From Lachnospiraceae bacterium UBA4381 (GTDB taxonomy: Bacteria; Bacillota; Clostridia; Lachnospirales; Lachnospiraceae), in the NCBI GenBank assembly GCA_002391105.1, contig DGRT01000049.1, positions 27,540 through 33,146 of the forward strand: a DNA stretch of 5,607 nt. Direction: 5' to 3'. How positions within the stretch are numbered: position 1 is the first letter of the stretch; every line of letters begins with the position of its first letter. The notes beneath the pieces are model-generated. The model worked only from the letters and a program-made list of their open reading frames with translations. It was not told where the DNA came from and searched no databases. The translations under genes and the position numbers were made by a program. Below, piece after piece: positions 5,590 to 5,607 of the stretch.

Positions 5590-5607
5590 CGTTTGTTTTA
5601 CAAATCA

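Overview
The window reads as a piece of a Bacillota (Clostridia) chromosome, most likely Lachnospiraceae-like. The evidence is strong AGGAGG-type ribosome binding sites, modest GC content, a secreted protein built of cell-wall-binding (choline-binding-type) repeats, and a DUF4143-type ATPase. This placement is inferred from gene style; no marker gene is present.

All five well-supported genes lie on the minus strand. In the direction of transcription (right to left) they are as follows. (1) A 90-residue peptide gene (5303-5575) with a textbook double-glycine leader, followed by a cysteine-rich core with five Cys. (2) A family 2 glycosyltransferase (4340-5287), 15 bp downstream and almost certainly co-transcribed. 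(3) A secreted repeat protein (3157-4152) with its own ribosome binding site, followed by a strong intrinsic terminator (3058-3095). (4) An AAA+ ATPase with a DUF4143/nuclease-like C-terminus (1350-2645), visibly more AT-rich than the glycosyltransferase gene. (5) A three-helix membrane protein with a Glu/Thr-rich N-terminal hexapeptide repeat (18-1145). The 500-bp gap at 2655-3156 holds the ATPase promoter region, the terminator, short hairpins and a doubtful small plus-strand ORF.

The most interesting unit is the peptide plus glycosyltransferase pair. A double-Gly leader peptide next to a GT2 enzyme is the minimal arrangement of a glycosylated bacteriocin (glycocin) locus, and the predicted core has five cysteines, the number found in sublancin. 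The Cys spacing (CxxC ... C ... CxxC) instead resembles a zinc ribbon, so the product may be a zinc-ribbon-like secreted peptide rather than a classical glycocin. No exporter or C39 peptidase is in the window; it would be expected beyond the right edge.

The second theme is a 28-bp palindromic repeat (consensus GTGACAAGGGGACAG, a variable triplet, then CCTTGTCACC). It occurs four times: once at the left edge (cut off), twice as an inverted pair at 1272-1350, and once at 4316-4343. Three copies sit exactly at gene 3' ends. They supply the TGA stop of two genes and the last base of the TAG stop of a third, all in the same orientation relative to the gene.
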